Source of the DNA: NCEH01 sp043195135
Lineage (GTDB): Bacteria; Pseudomonadota; Alphaproteobacteria; Rhizobiales; Xanthobacteraceae
Direction: 5' to 3' (one strand)
NCBI RefSeq assembly: GCF_043195135.1
Contig: NZ_JBAFWP010000006.1
Length of the DNA stretch: 64,000 nt
Under the pieces are notes generated by a model, which was not told the origin of the DNA, ran no database searches, and was given only the letters and a program-made list of their open reading frames with translations. Made by a program: the position numbers and the translations under genes. How positions within the stretch are numbered: the stretch's first letter is position 1; each line of letters starts with the position of its first letter. Positions 16,432 to 25,260 of this stretch are shown one piece after another.

Positions 16432-17838
16432 TCAGGCGTCGAAGGCCCGCACGTTGTAGCCGGCCGGCTGGGTGCGGGCATAGGCGCAGGCGGCGCGCAC
16501 CACATCGTCTTCGCAATAGGCCCGCGCGACGATCTGGAGGCCCACCGGCATGCCGTCGCCCGCGATCCCCGCGCACACCGCGCCAGCGGGCTGGCCGGTG
16601 AGGTTGAAGGGATAGGTATAGAACACCCAGGACACGAGATTGCGGTCCGGCAGGCTGTCGGGAATGTTCTTTCCCGCGTCGAGAGAGGTGACGGGCAGAA
16701 CCGGCGAGATCAGGATGTCGTAGCGCTCGAAGAAGGCGCGCAGCTTCTCGCGCAAGGCATAGCGCTCGAACACGCTGGTGTAATAGCTGCGCATCTCCTG
16801 GGCGAGCGCGGGGGCGAGCACCTCCGCCACCGCCGGGTCCAGCAGATCGCGCTGGTTTTCCATGAAGGACCGCAGGCGGATGCCCACCCCGGCATAGAAT
16901 TCCGCGGTCCAGAGGTCCGCCGGATCGGTGTCGAAGACGCTCTCGACCAGATCGACCTCGCAGCCCAAGCTTTCGAAGGTCTTCGCCGCGCGATCGGTGA
17001 TCGCCACCACCTCGGGGTCGGGCCGGGCATAGCCGAGGGTCGGGCTATAGGCGACGCGCATGCCGGCCACCGAAGCCTTTGTCGCGCCCATCACATCCGG
17101 CACCGGGCCGGCGACGCCGAACGGATCGCGCCGGTCGGGCCCGGCGATGGCGGAGAACAGCAGCGCCGCATCTTCCATGGAGCGGGCGATGGGCCCCACA
17201 TGGGCGAGGGTCGGGGTGGCGGAGGTGGGCCACACGGGCACCCGGCCGAAATGCCCCTTGATGCCGGCAAGCCCGGTGAAGGCGCAGGGAATGCGCACCG
17301 AGCCGCCGCCGTCCGTGCCGAGGGCGAACGGCGTGATGCCCGCCGCCACCGAAGACGCCGCGCCGGCGCTGGAGCCGCCCGGCGTCTTGTCGAGGTTCCA
17401 GGGGTGGCGCGTGATGCCGGTCAGCGGGCTGTCGCCCACCGGCTTGCAGCCGAATTCGCTGGTGGTGGTCTTGCCGATGAGGATGCCGCCGGCCGCCTTG
17501 GCGCGCTCCACGGCGGGCGCATCCACGCTCGCGACATTGTCCGCCATGGCGCGCGAGCCGGAGGCATAGCGCTGACCCTTCACAGCCATGAGGTCCTTGG
17601 CGGAGAACGGCAGGCCGTGCAGCACGCCCAGTGGTGCGCCCTTCATCACCGCATCCTCGGCGATACGGGCGGCGGCCATGGCCTCGTCCTCCATCAGCAG
17701 GAAGAAGGCGTTCAGCGTGCCTTGCGTCGCCTGTGCCTTGTCGAGCGCGCGCCGCGTCAGCTCCACGGGAGAGATTTCGCGGGTGCGGATGCGCCGGCGC
17801 AGCTCCAGCGCGCTCATGGTGTCGAATGCAGCGGACAT
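16432..17838 (-). CDS. Amidase-signature hydrolase
   Basis: A 468-residue amidase-signature enzyme. Triad positions: Lys81 (FSAKDLMAV), Ser156-157 (PGGSSAGAASS) and Ser180 (GTDGGGSVRIP). The start at 17838 (MSAAFDTMSALELRRRI) has GGAG 9 bases upstream; upstream in-frame sequence runs through repeat DNA and is rejected. It follows the cyclase gene after a terminator-like hairpin and a repeat pair, so it may be only partly co-expressed with the second LIV importer. It probably hydrolyses an imported amide to acid plus ammonia. Substrate unknown. Confidence 0.87.
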   Translation of the reverse strand: MSAAFDTMSALELRRRIRTREISPVELTRRALDKAQATQGTLNAFFLLMEDEAMAAARIAEDAVMKGAPLGVLHGLPFSAKDLMAVKGQRYASGSRAMADNVASVDAPAVERAKAAGGILIGKTTTSEFGCKPVGDSPLTGITRHPWNLDKTPGGSSAGAASSVAAGITPFALGTDGGGSVRIPCAFTGLAGIKGHFGRVPVWPTSATPTLAHVGPIARSMEDAALLFSAIAGPDRRDPFGVAGPVPDVMGATKASVAGMRVAYSPTLGYARPDPEVVAITDRAAKTFESLGCEVDLVESVFDTDPADLWTAEFYAGVGIRLRSFMENQRDLLDPAVAEVLAPALAQEMRSYYTSVFERYALREKLRAFFERYDILISPVLPVTSLDAGKNIPDSLPDRNLVSWVFYTYPFNLTGQPAGAVCAGIAGDGMPVGLQIVARAYCEDDVVRAACAYARTQPAGYNVRAFDA

Positions 17839-17865
17839 GGGGCTCTCCGGAGGCGAACGAAGATT

Positions 17866-17984
17866 CCCTCTCCCGCTTGCGGGGGAGGGGCAGGGAGGGG
17901 GGCTGCCGCAGGCCGGAAGGTGCGGGAAATGGGGAGATGGCATTTGCCCCCTCCCCAACCCTCCCCCGCACGCGGGAGAGGGGG
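17866..17984. repeat. Paired GC-rich palindromic repeats (REP-like), locus 1
   Basis: Two copies of a CCCTCTCCCGC-TTGC-GGGGGAGGG hairpin with a GGGAGGGGG tail, at 17866-17901 and, in inverted orientation, at 17947-17984, about 45 bases apart. The same unit occurs at four other places in the window, always between genes. It lies just upstream of the amidase start. Confidence 0.8.
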
Positions 17985-18004
17985 CGCGCCGTCAGGTGGT
18001 GATG

Positions 18005-18048
18005 AAAGGTGCCGGGCGGCGTGGCAGTCTGCCGTCCGGCACCTTTTT
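18005..18048. terminator. Intrinsic-terminator-like hairpin between cyclase and amidase genes
   Basis: AAAGGTGCCGG (18005-18015) pairs with CCGGCACCTTT (18036-18046), with further GCGGC/GCCGT pairing inside, followed by T residues on the plus strand and TTTCAT on the minus strand. It lies 32 bases beyond the cyclase stop codon, so it would end or reduce minus-strand transcription before the amidase gene. Confidence 0.65.
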
Positions 18049-18079
18049 GCGCCTCGTCAGGGCTTGAGGCGCAAACCGT

Positions 18080-18775
18080 TCAGTTCAGCACGGCGAACGC
18101 GCGCACCGGGGAGCCGGAGCCGCCCTTGAACTTCAGCGGCGCGCCGAAGAACTGGAACTCGCCCTTGCCCACCAATTGCTCCAGGTTCACCAGCCATTCC
18201 CAATGGCTCACCCCGAGGTCGCGGCACAGGCGGTGCTGGGCGAAGATATTGTCCGTGGGCTTGTCGGTGGAAGGACCCTCCACGCCGTGCATCTTCGAGC
18301 CGCGATCATAGAGCCACTTCGTGGCCTCGGCAGTGAGCAGCGGGTTTTTCCAGACCGAATCCAGGCTCGGATAATTGCGCGCGTGGAAGCCGGTGCACAG
18401 CAGCACGATATGGCCGTCCACCTTCACGCCGGCCGTCTTCTCCGCCTCTTCCATGTCGGCGACGGTGATCTCGCCGAGGTCGGGAATATGGCGCAGGTCG
18501 AAGCACACCGCCTTGCCCATGAACTGTTCGAGCGGCATTTCGTCGATCGGCGCGCCGTCCGGATTCACATGGCGATAGGCGTCCACATGGGTGCCCACAT
18601 GGTCGAGCATGGCGATGAAATTGGTCTGGAAGGTCATGGCGTCGCCCGGCACGCCGAGATTGAGCGCCTTCGATCCCTCATGGCTCATGTGGGTGGTGAT
18701 GACCGGCCGCTGGAACAGCTTGTGGGCCGGCATATTGTCCTCGATGAGGAGGGAGAGGTCGATGATCTTGGACAT
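18080..18775 (-). CDS. Cyclase family protein (kynurenine-formamidase-like metal hydrolase)
   Basis: A 231-residue member of the Cyclase/KynB superfamily. The metal-binding run LDHVGTHVDAYRH near residue 60 is the family hallmark (HxGTHxDxxxH). The start at 18775 (MSKIIDLSLLIEDNMPAHK) is preceded by GGAG 6 bases upstream. Relatives hydrolyse N-formylkynurenine, isatin or other cyclic and acyl amides. Lying between the LIV importer genes and an amidase gene, it probably acts on the imported amide before or after the amidase. Confidence 0.85.
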   Translation of the reverse strand: MSKIIDLSLLIEDNMPAHKLFQRPVITTHMSHEGSKALNLGVPGDAMTFQTNFIAMLDHVGTHVDAYRHVNPDGAPIDEMPLEQFMGKAVCFDLRHIPDLGEITVADMEEAEKTAGVKVDGHIVLLCTGFHARNYPSLDSVWKNPLLTAEATKWLYDRGSKMHGVEGPSTDKPTDNIFAQHRLCRDLGVSHWEWLVNLEQLVGKGEFQFFGAPLKFKGGSGSPVRAFAVLN

Positions 18776-18830
18776 AATCGCTCCTTGACGGGCTTGGTCT
18801 TCGGGGGAAAGCAAAGTGCGGCGCGCCGGC

Positions 18831-19577
18831 TCAGGCCGCCGGTTTCTTCTTCTTGCCGAGGAAGGCCTCCATCACCTCCGGGTCGCGCGCGAGATCGGCG
18901 CTCGGCCCATGGCGCGCCACCCGCCCGTTCGCGATCACATAGGCGTGGTCGGCGATGGCGAGCGCGTAGCCGGCAAGCTGTTCGACAAGCAGAATGGTGA
19001 GGCCGGCCGCGTTGAGGTCGGCGAGGACCCGCATGAGCTGGTCGACGATCTTGGGCGCGAGGCCGAGCGAGAGTTCATCGATGATGAGCAGCTCGGGTTC
19101 CGCCATCAGGCCGCGCGCGATGGCCAGCATCTGCTGCTCGCCGCCGGACATGGAGCCGGCCTGCTGGGGCAGCCGCTCCTTGAGGCGCGGGAACAGGGCG
19201 AGCACCTTCTCCAGCGTCGCCTTCGAGCGCTCGGATTTCAGCCCGCCGTGGGCATAGGCGCCGAGGATGAGATTGTCCTCCACGCTCTGGTCGGGAAACA
19301 GCAGGCGGCCTTCCGGCACCATCACGAGGCCGCGCGCCACCTTCCGGTCGGCGGAGAGGCGGGTGGTGTCCTCGCCCTTGAACAGCACCTGCCCGCCGGA
19401 GGGGCGCACCAGGCCGGTGGCGCCGCGCACCATGGAGGATTTGCCGGCGCCGTTATTGCCGATCACGGCCACCAATTGCCCGCGCTTCACGCTCAGCGAG
19501 ACGTCGCGCACCGCCACCGCCGCGCCGTAGCGCAGTTCCAGGCTGCGGATGTCGAGGAGAATGTCGGTGTCGCTCAT
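18831..19577 (-). CDS. LIV-type ABC importer ATPase (LivF-like), module 2
   Basis: A 248-residue ATPase: Walker A IGNNGAGKSS near residue 38, signature MSGGEQQMLAIARGL, Walker B LLIIDELSLGL. The Walker B Glu-Leu (DEL instead of DEP) is a small departure. The C-terminus is rich in Lys (GKKKKPAA). The gene overlaps the LivM-LivG fusion gene by 4 bases and precedes the cyclase gene. Confidence 0.9.
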   Translation of the reverse strand: MSDTDILLDIRSLELRYGAAVAVRDVSLSVKRGQLVAVIGNNGAGKSSMVRGATGLVRPSGGQVLFKGEDTTRLSADRKVARGLVMVPEGRLLFPDQSVEDNLILGAYAHGGLKSERSKATLEKVLALFPRLKERLPQQAGSMSGGEQQMLAIARGLMAEPELLIIDELSLGLAPKIVDQLMRVLADLNAAGLTILLVEQLAGYALAIADHAYVIANGRVARHGPSADLARDPEVMEAFLGKKKKPAA

Positions 19578-21367
19578 GCCACCTCCTCCGCCGTGCCCGC
19601 CTCGAGGGAGGCGCCGAAATAGGCCTCGATCACGCGCGGGTCTTCCTGCACGATGGCGGGGGTGTCGCTGGCGATCACCTGGCCGTAGTCGAGCACGGTC
19701 ACGGTGTCGGCCACCGCCATGATCAGTTCCACATGATGCTCGATGAGCAGCACCGAGATGCCGAGCGCGGCGATGGCGCGGATCATCTCCTCCAGCGCGT
19801 CGATCTCCTGGGTGGTGAGGCCGGCGGCCGGCTCGTCCAGCAGCAGCAGGCGGGGTTTCGCCGCCAGCGCGCGGGCGATCTCCAGCCGCCGTTGCAGGCC
19901 GAAGGGCAGGAAGCGCGCCTGCTCGTTGGCATAGGCATCGAGCCCGACGAAGGTGAGCAGGCCGATGGCGGCGCGGCGGCTCTCGCTTTCCTCGCGGCGC
20001 AGGCGCGGGGTGCGCAGCAGCGCGTCGGCGATGCCGTAGGTCAGGCGCTGCTGATAGCCCACCAGCACGTTGTCCAGCACCGTCAGCTCGCCGAACAATT
20101 CGGTGTTCTGGAACGTGCGGGCCAGGCCGATGCGGGCGATCTCATGGGAGCGCTTGCCGGTGAGCTGGATGCCGTCCAGCTCGAACTCGCCTTCCGTCGG
20201 CTTATAGAAGCCGGAGATGGTGTTGACGAAGGTGGACTTGCCGGCCCCGTTCGGTCCGATCAGGGCATGCACCTCGCCGGGCTTCACCCGCAGCGAGGCC
20301 TTGGAGAGGGCGGTCAGGCCGCCGAAGCGCACCGTGAGGTCGCGCGCCACCAGCTCCGCCTCGCCGGCGCGCACGTCGTGGCGCAGGCTCTCCTCCGCCG
20401 GAATGCCCTCGGCGGGATCGGCCGCGCGCTTCTGCGGCTTGAGGCGGGTGACCAGCATCCACGCCGTGCCGACGATGCCGCGCGGCAAAGCGAACATCAC
20501 GACCAGCAGCAGCGCGCCATAGGCGAACTTCTGCCAGAGCTGGAATTGCTGCAGGAATTCCGGGAGATAGGTGAGGATATAGGCGCCGATCACCGGCCCG
20601 AAGGTGGAGGCCGCCCCGCCCAGGATCACCATCAGCAGAAAGCGCACACTGTCCGAGAATGTGAAGATGTCGGGCGAGATGTAGGAATTGAGGAAGGCGT
20701 AGAAGCTGCCGGCGATCCCCGCCGTGACCGACGCCACCACGAAGGCGAGGGTGCGCATGGCGGTGGCGTTGATGCCGAGCGCCCGCGCCGCCGTCTCGCT
20801 CTGGGATACCGCGAGCATCGCCCGGCCGTAGCGGGAGCGCTTGAGATTGTGGGTGGCGAGCGTCGCCAGGAACAGCGTCACCGCGAGCACGCCGTAGAAG
20901 GCGAAGCCGGAGATGCGATAGCCGAAGATGTTGGGGCGCGGGATGGAGGAGAGGCCCGTGGTGCCGCCGGTGAGCGACTGCCATTCGATGGCGACATTCT
21001 CCACGATGATGCCGAAGGCGATGGTGACGACGGCGAGATAGACGCCGCGCACCCGCACCGTGGGATAGGCCAGCAGCACGCCGAACAACCCGGAGACGAT
21101 CGCCGCGCCGATGCTGGCGCTCAGCATGTCGAAGCCGAGCCGCACGGCGAGGATCGCGCCGGTATAGGAGCCGAGCGCGAACAGGCCCGCCTGGCCGAGC
21201 GAGACGAGGCCGGTGAGGCCCACCAGCACGTTCAGGCCCACGGCGATCACGCCATAGATCAGGAACAGCATGAACAGGCGCAGCTCGTATTCGTTGCCGG
21301 CGGTGAGCGGCACCGCGACGAGGATCGCGGCGAAGACGAGGAAGCCGAGCGCGGTGAGGTGTCTCAT
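19574..21367 (-). CDS. LivM-LivG fusion: LIV-type permease joined to ATPase, module 2
   Basis: A 597-residue fusion. Residues 1 to about 310 form a LivM permease (VGLNVLVGLTGLVSLGQAGLF cut to LVGLTGLVSLGQAGLF, ALGINATAMRTLAF); after a short charged linker (residues about 310-345) a complete LivG ATPase follows with Walker A IGPNGAGKST, signature LPFGLQRRLEIARAL and Walker B LLLLDEPAAGL. The fusion fixes the stoichiometry of one permease half with one ATPase. It overlaps the LivH gene by 4 bases and the LivF gene by 4 bases. Confidence 0.92.
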   Translation of the reverse strand: MRHLTALGFLVFAAILVAVPLTAGNEYELRLFMLFLIYGVIAVGLNVLVGLTGLVSLGQAGLFALGSYTGAILAVRLGFDMLSASIGAAIVSGLFGVLLAYPTVRVRGVYLAVVTIAFGIIVENVAIEWQSLTGGTTGLSSIPRPNIFGYRISGFAFYGVLAVTLFLATLATHNLKRSRYGRAMLAVSQSETAARALGINATAMRTLAFVVASVTAGIAGSFYAFLNSYISPDIFTFSDSVRFLLMVILGGAASTFGPVIGAYILTYLPEFLQQFQLWQKFAYGALLLVVMFALPRGIVGTAWMLVTRLKPQKRAADPAEGIPAEESLRHDVRAGEAELVARDLTVRFGGLTALSKASLRVKPGEVHALIGPNGAGKSTFVNTISGFYKPTEGEFELDGIQLTGKRSHEIARIGLARTFQNTELFGELTVLDNVLVGYQQRLTYGIADALLRTPRLRREESESRRAAIGLLTFVGLDAYANEQARFLPFGLQRRLEIARALAAKPRLLLLDEPAAGLTTQEIDALEEMIRAIAALGISVLLIEHHVELIMAVADTVTVLDYGQVIASDTPAIVQEDPRVIEAYFGASLEAGTAEEVA

Positions 21368-22239
21368 ACCTTGAGCACCTCCCTTTTGCCGAACAGGCCC
21401 TGCGGAAACACCAGCAGCACCAGGATCATGGAGGAAAAGCCGATGATCTCCCGGGCGGCGGTGGAGATGTAGCCCTCGACGAATTTCTCCATCACGCCGA
21501 ACAGCAGGCCGGCGATCACCACGCCGGGCGCGGAGGTGATGCCGCCGATGATGGCGACCGCGAAACCCTTCAGCCCCAGCAGCGTGCCCATGGTGGCGGA
21601 CACCTGGATCACCGGCGCCACCAGGATGCCGGCGGCCGCGCCGAACAAGGCCGCGAGCCCGAAGGAGAAGGCGACGATGCGGTTGACATTGATGCCCATG
21701 AGGGCGGCGGCGCGCTTGTCATGGGCCACCGCCTGCATGGCGCGGCCGACGAGCGTGTGCTTCTGCATGAATTTCAGCCCCACCATGGCGAGGACCGCGA
21801 CCAGGGGGATCAGCAATTCCTGCGGATAGATGCCGGCGCCGAGAATGTGCACCGCCTTCTCCACGCCGGGCGAGGGCAGGGGACGGGAGAAGCCGCCGAA
21901 CTGCATGGTGGCGAGGCTCTCGATCATGATGCCGACGGCGATGGTGGTGAGCATCCAGCCGATGGAAGTGGTGCCGCCGGTGAACGGGCGCACCGCGAAG
22001 CGTTCCAGCAGCACGCCGAACACGGCCCCTGCGATCACGCCGAGCCCGCAGGCGAGCCAGAGCGGCAGGCCCGCGTCCACCCCCAGCACGGCCAGCACCG
22101 CGCCGATCATCAGCGTGTCGCCATGGGCGAAGTTCACCGCCTTGGCGGCGGTCCACATGATGTGGAAGCCGAGCGCCACGAGCGCATAGATGCCGCCGAT
22201 GGCGAGGCCGGAGAGGGTGTATTGAATGAAGGTGGTCAT
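21364..22239 (-). CDS. LIV-type permease (LivH-like), module 2
   Basis: A 291-residue permease starting MTTFIQYTLSGLAIGGIYAL, with the AKAVNFAHGDTLMIGAVLA block near residue 34 and FAVAIIGGITSAPGVVIAGL near residue 225. It is first after the binding-protein gene, from which it is separated by 244 bases containing three copies of the REP-like repeat. Confidence 0.9.
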   Translation of the reverse strand: MTTFIQYTLSGLAIGGIYALVALGFHIMWTAAKAVNFAHGDTLMIGAVLAVLGVDAGLPLWLACGLGVIAGAVFGVLLERFAVRPFTGGTTSIGWMLTTIAVGIMIESLATMQFGGFSRPLPSPGVEKAVHILGAGIYPQELLIPLVAVLAMVGLKFMQKHTLVGRAMQAVAHDKRAAALMGINVNRIVAFSFGLAALFGAAAGILVAPVIQVSATMGTLLGLKGFAVAIIGGITSAPGVVIAGLLFGVMEKFVEGYISTAAREIIGFSSMILVLLVFPQGLFGKREVLKV

Positions 22240-22260
22240 CGTGCCGCGGTGCCCGTTTCA

Positions 22261-22465
22261 CCCTCCCCCCTTGAGGGGGAGGGCAGGGTGGGGGGAGGTT
22301 CCGCTGGGAACCTGAAGCCGTGATCCTGCCGGTGCCGTACCCCCCTCCCCACCCCTCCCCCTCAAGGGGGGAGGGAGCAGGGCGCGCCTGGCTTCAATGT
22401 CGTGCCGAACTGAAGCCGCGGGACACATCCCCTCTCCCGCTTACGGGGGAGGGTTCGGGAGGGGA
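22261..22465. repeat. Three GC-rich palindromic repeats (REP-like), locus 2
   Basis: Copies at 22261-22298, 22340-22375 (inverted) and 22429-22465, with hairpins of the type CCCTCCCC-TTGA-GGGGGAGGG. They fill the gap between the binding-protein stop codon (22484) and the LivH start (22239). Small secondary dyads such as GGTTCC-GCT-GGAACC (22297-22312) lie between copies. Expected effect: stabilise the upstream message and lower downstream expression. Confidence 0.78.
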
Positions 22466-22483
22466 AAGCCGGAGGGCCAGACC

Positions 22484-23680
22484 TCAGTTGGTCTTGCCGT
22501 ACTTGGTCTGCTCGATGGGCAGCAGCTTGCCGTCCACCCACACCGTCAGCTTGTAGTATTTGGGCAGGATGGCGTCCTGGCGCTCCGGGTCCTTGGCGTC
22601 GAAGGCGGGCTTATATTCCGCCACCAGCCCGTCCATGTTCACCGTGTAGAGCGCGTCATGCACCTTCTTCCAGTCGAAGGCGCCGGCCTTCTCGATGGCG
22701 GCGGCGATGATGTAGACCGCGTCATAGGCATTGGCGACGCCCGACGGCATCTTCACGTCGGAGGGCTGCTTCAGGCCGTATTTGGCCTGGATCTTGTCCC
22801 ACAGCGCCTTCTTCTTGGGGTCCATGTCGCCCATGAAGGTATAGGTCTGGATCACTTCCACGCCGTCGGCCAGCGGGCCGGCCAGCTCGCCGAGATTGCC
22901 GGCGATGCCCCAGGCGCCGATGACGGTGGGCTTGTAGCCGACCTTGTCCATGGAGCGCAGGATCTGGTTGCCCTCGCGGTCCAGCGCCCAGAACAGCACC
23001 ACGTCGGCCCCGGCGTCGCGGGCGCGGATCACCTGCGGGCTCATGTCCTGGTCGTTCCAGTTGAAGGTTTCGGCGGCCACCAGCTCCTTGCCGGCCTTGG
23101 CCATGGCGTCCTTCACGTCCGGCAGGGCGCCGTTGCCCCAGCCGGTGTTCTCGTAGAAGAACGCGATCTTGCCGGTCTTGGAGGCTTTCAGCGCCTGCTC
23201 GACGAGGAAGCGCGCCACCCATTTGTCCTTCGCCGAGACGCGGAACATGTAGTTGGGATTGGCGCCGTTCTCGATCGCCTTCGTATTGGCGGCGAGCACG
23301 CCCACATAGGGAATGCCGATCTCGTTCACCGGCTCGGCCTGGGCGACCGCGACGGTGGAATGATAGCCGCCGAGGATGGCCACGCACTTGTCGGCGAGCG
23401 CGATGCGGCGGGTGTTGTCGACGCCGCGCGGCGGGGCGCCAGCATCGTCATATTGCACGAAGCTGAGCTTCTTGCCGAGCACGCCGCCCTTGGCGTTGAT
23501 CTCGTCGATGGCGATTTCGGCGCCCATCTTGATGGCGGCGCCGCCGAACGCGGCGGGGCCGGTGGTGGCGGCGGAATTGCCGATGCAAGGCTGCTGCTGC
23601 GCCATCGCCAGCGTGGACGAGAGGCCGAGCATCACCGTCGCGGCCAGGATCTGGCCACGTAAATTGGTTTGTGAAGGCAT
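22484..23680 (-). CDS. LIV-type substrate-binding protein, module 2
   Basis: A 398-residue periplasmic binding protein. The start at 23680 (MPSQTNLRGQILAATVMLGL) gives a Sec-type signal with cleavage after AMA near residue 28; GGAG lies 8 bases upstream. The mature part shows AAIKMGAEIAIDEINAKGGV and the QYDDAGAPPRGVDNTRRIA region of the Peripla_BP_6 family. It is the first gene of the module, divergent from the LysR gene at 23979. Ligand unknown, probably an amide given the neighbouring cyclase and amidase. Confidence 0.9.
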   Translation of the reverse strand: MPSQTNLRGQILAATVMLGLSSTLAMAQQQPCIGNSAATTGPAAFGGAAIKMGAEIAIDEINAKGGVLGKKLSFVQYDDAGAPPRGVDNTRRIALADKCVAILGGYHSTVAVAQAEPVNEIGIPYVGVLAANTKAIENGANPNYMFRVSAKDKWVARFLVEQALKASKTGKIAFFYENTGWGNGALPDVKDAMAKAGKELVAAETFNWNDQDMSPQVIRARDAGADVVLFWALDREGNQILRSMDKVGYKPTVIGAWGIAGNLGELAGPLADGVEVIQTYTFMGDMDPKKKALWDKIQAKYGLKQPSDVKMPSGVANAYDAVYIIAAAIEKAGAFDWKKVHDALYTVNMDGLVAEYKPAFDAKDPERQDAILPKYYKLTVWVDGKLLPIEQTKYGKTN

Positions 23681-23797
23681 GTATTTATTCTCCTGTTGTC
23701 TACAGGATGTGTGGGCATTTCGCCCGTGTTCCCATCTGCACAATAAAGCTACCGACAAGTCCGGGCCGCGGACAAAGATGATTTTCCAATCGGCGAT

Positions 23798-23812
23798 ATA
23801 GGATGTGCCTAT
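23798..23812. promoter_or_regulatory. LysR-type box in divergent promoter region
   Basis: ATAGG-ATGTG-CCTAT is a perfect 5-bp dyad that satisfies the T-N11-A rule for LysR sites. A weaker related dyad (ATAGGC...GCTAT) follows at about 23833-23852. Both lie in the 298-base gap between the binding-protein gene (-) and the LysR gene (+), the classic place for a LysR activator site. The remaining gap is AT-rich and holds no gene I can support. Confidence 0.5.
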
Positions 23813-23978
23813 GAACGCAATTTATAGGCAGAAGCGATGCTATGTATGATGACATAACAATTTGAAAAACAACATGTTTTTAAGAAATGCTGCCCATAGT
23901 TTAAGCAGCTTGGCGCGAGGGAAGTCGTTTGACAAATCGAATCCTCTCGTGAGAATTCAGGGCCTGCAAAGGTGGTCC

Positions 23979-24941
23979 ATGGATCTTCGCCAGCTCAAAT
24001 ACTTCGTCCAGATTGCGGAAAGCGGGAATTTCTCGCGCGCCGCGGAAATCCTGCGGGTCGCCCAGCCCTCCTTGAGCCAGCAGATGAAAAACCTGGAGGA
24101 TGAACTGGGCGTCGACCTGCTGCTGCGCCACGCACGCGGCGTGACCCCTACGGAAATCGGCCAGCAGCTCTATGACCATGCCCGCCGCATCCTCCAGGAG
24201 GTGGACCGGGTGAAGGACGTGGTGCGCTCGCAATCGGCGAACCCGTCCGGCCGCGTCTCCGTGGGCCTGCCCACTTCCGCCTGCCGGGGCCTCTCCATTC
24301 CGCTCATCAACGCCCTGGCCGAGCACCAGCCCAACATCACGCTGCACGTGGTGGAGGCGATGACCGGCTATCTGGACGAATTCCTCCAGCTCGGCCGGCT
24401 CGACGTGGCGCTGCTCTACGACCACAAGGCGTTCGAGCATGTGGCCTGGACCGAGATGATGGTCGAGGACCTGATGCTGTTCGTGCCGCCGGGCCATCCG
24501 CTGGCGGCCGAGGGCGAGGTCTCCTTCAAGCGCATGTTCGAATTGCCCATCGTGCTGCCGGGCCGCCCCAACGTGCTGCGCACGGTGGTGGAGCAGTTCG
24601 CCGCCCGCCACGACGTCGTGCCCGCCGCCATGGATTGCGACAGCCTGCCGGCCATCGCCAAGCTGGTGCGCCAGTCCACGGCCCTGGCGGTGATGCCCCA
24701 TTTCGCCTTCACCGAGGAGATGACGCGCGGCGAGATGGTGGCGGTGCGGATCGTCGACCCGACCCCGTCCTGGCGCCTGTCCGTGGTGGTCTCCCAGCGC
24801 ACCATGAATGTGCGCGGCAGCGAGGCGGTGGCGCAGGTGATGGCCGATGTCATCGCCGGCATGGTGGAGGCCGGCGTCTGGCGCGCCCGGCTGCGGGCCG
24901 ATAAGACGCGTGGCGAGCCGTTCCGGGCGCCGGCGAAATAG
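23979..24941 (+). CDS. LysR-family transcriptional regulator
   Basis: A 320-residue LysR regulator. The start at 23979 gives the textbook beginning MDLRQLKYFVQIAESGNFSR, with the helix-turn-helix at residues 1-60 (RAAEILRVAQPSLSQQMKNL) and a periplasmic-binding-like effector domain after about residue 90. The frame is open 39 codons upstream but that extension is not LysR-like. Divergent from LIV module 2, which it probably activates in the presence of the transported amide or its product. Confidence 0.9.
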   Translation: MDLRQLKYFVQIAESGNFSRAAEILRVAQPSLSQQMKNLEDELGVDLLLRHARGVTPTEIGQQLYDHARRILQEVDRVKDVVRSQSANPSGRVSVGLPTSACRGLSIPLINALAEHQPNITLHVVEAMTGYLDEFLQLGRLDVALLYDHKAFEHVAWTEMMVEDLMLFVPPGHPLAAEGEVSFKRMFELPIVLPGRPNVLRTVVEQFAARHDVVPAAMDCDSLPAIAKLVRQSTALAVMPHFAFTEEMTRGEMVAVRIVDPTPSWRLSVVVSQRTMNVRGSEAVAQVMADVIAGMVEAGVWRARLRADKTRGEPFRAPAK

Positions 24942-25201
24942 GCCGCGCCCGCCGGGCCCGGTGGGCGATGCCGCGCTCCCGATCCGCCCGCCCCATCATC
25001 GCCCTTGCCTCCGGCGCGGTCGTCCGGCGCCGTCGGGCGGGGGCAGCAGCCGGCGCGGCAGCCGGTGCGGGATGCGCGCGCCGAACGCTTTTCGCAGGCC
25101 CTCGGAAATATGTGCCGAACCTTGGGCGAATTCGCGGTGTCATCGCGCTGTGGAGCGCGGAAACGGGTCTTCAAACCGCTGTTCGTCTGCGGCAAGTCCT
25201 T

Positions 25202-25217
25202 GGTTTCACGTGAAACA
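25202..25217. other. parS: parS-type chromosome partition site (15 of 16 match), site 1
   Basis: GGTTTCACGTGAAACA differs from the canonical ParB-binding palindrome TGTTTCACGTGAAACA only at the first base; the 14-bp core is perfect. It is in the 319-base gap 24942-25260 between the LysR gene and the convergent racemase-family gene. No other feature is apparent in that gap. A CTGTTCGTCTGCGGCAAG block at 25176-25193 flanks it and recurs at the second site. parS sites normally cluster near the chromosome origin. Confidence 0.85.
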
Positions 25218-25260
25218 TTTCGCGGAAAACGGCCCTTCGCGGCGTCCGGCGCCGGCGCGG

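Noticed and set aside
24942..25213. Short peptide-coding frame ending across parS site 1, sharing KPLFVC with a frame on the minus strand at site 2
   Set aside because: The shared residues come from the conserved 18-base DNA flank and the frames differ by one base before the palindrome, so conservation is at the DNA level.
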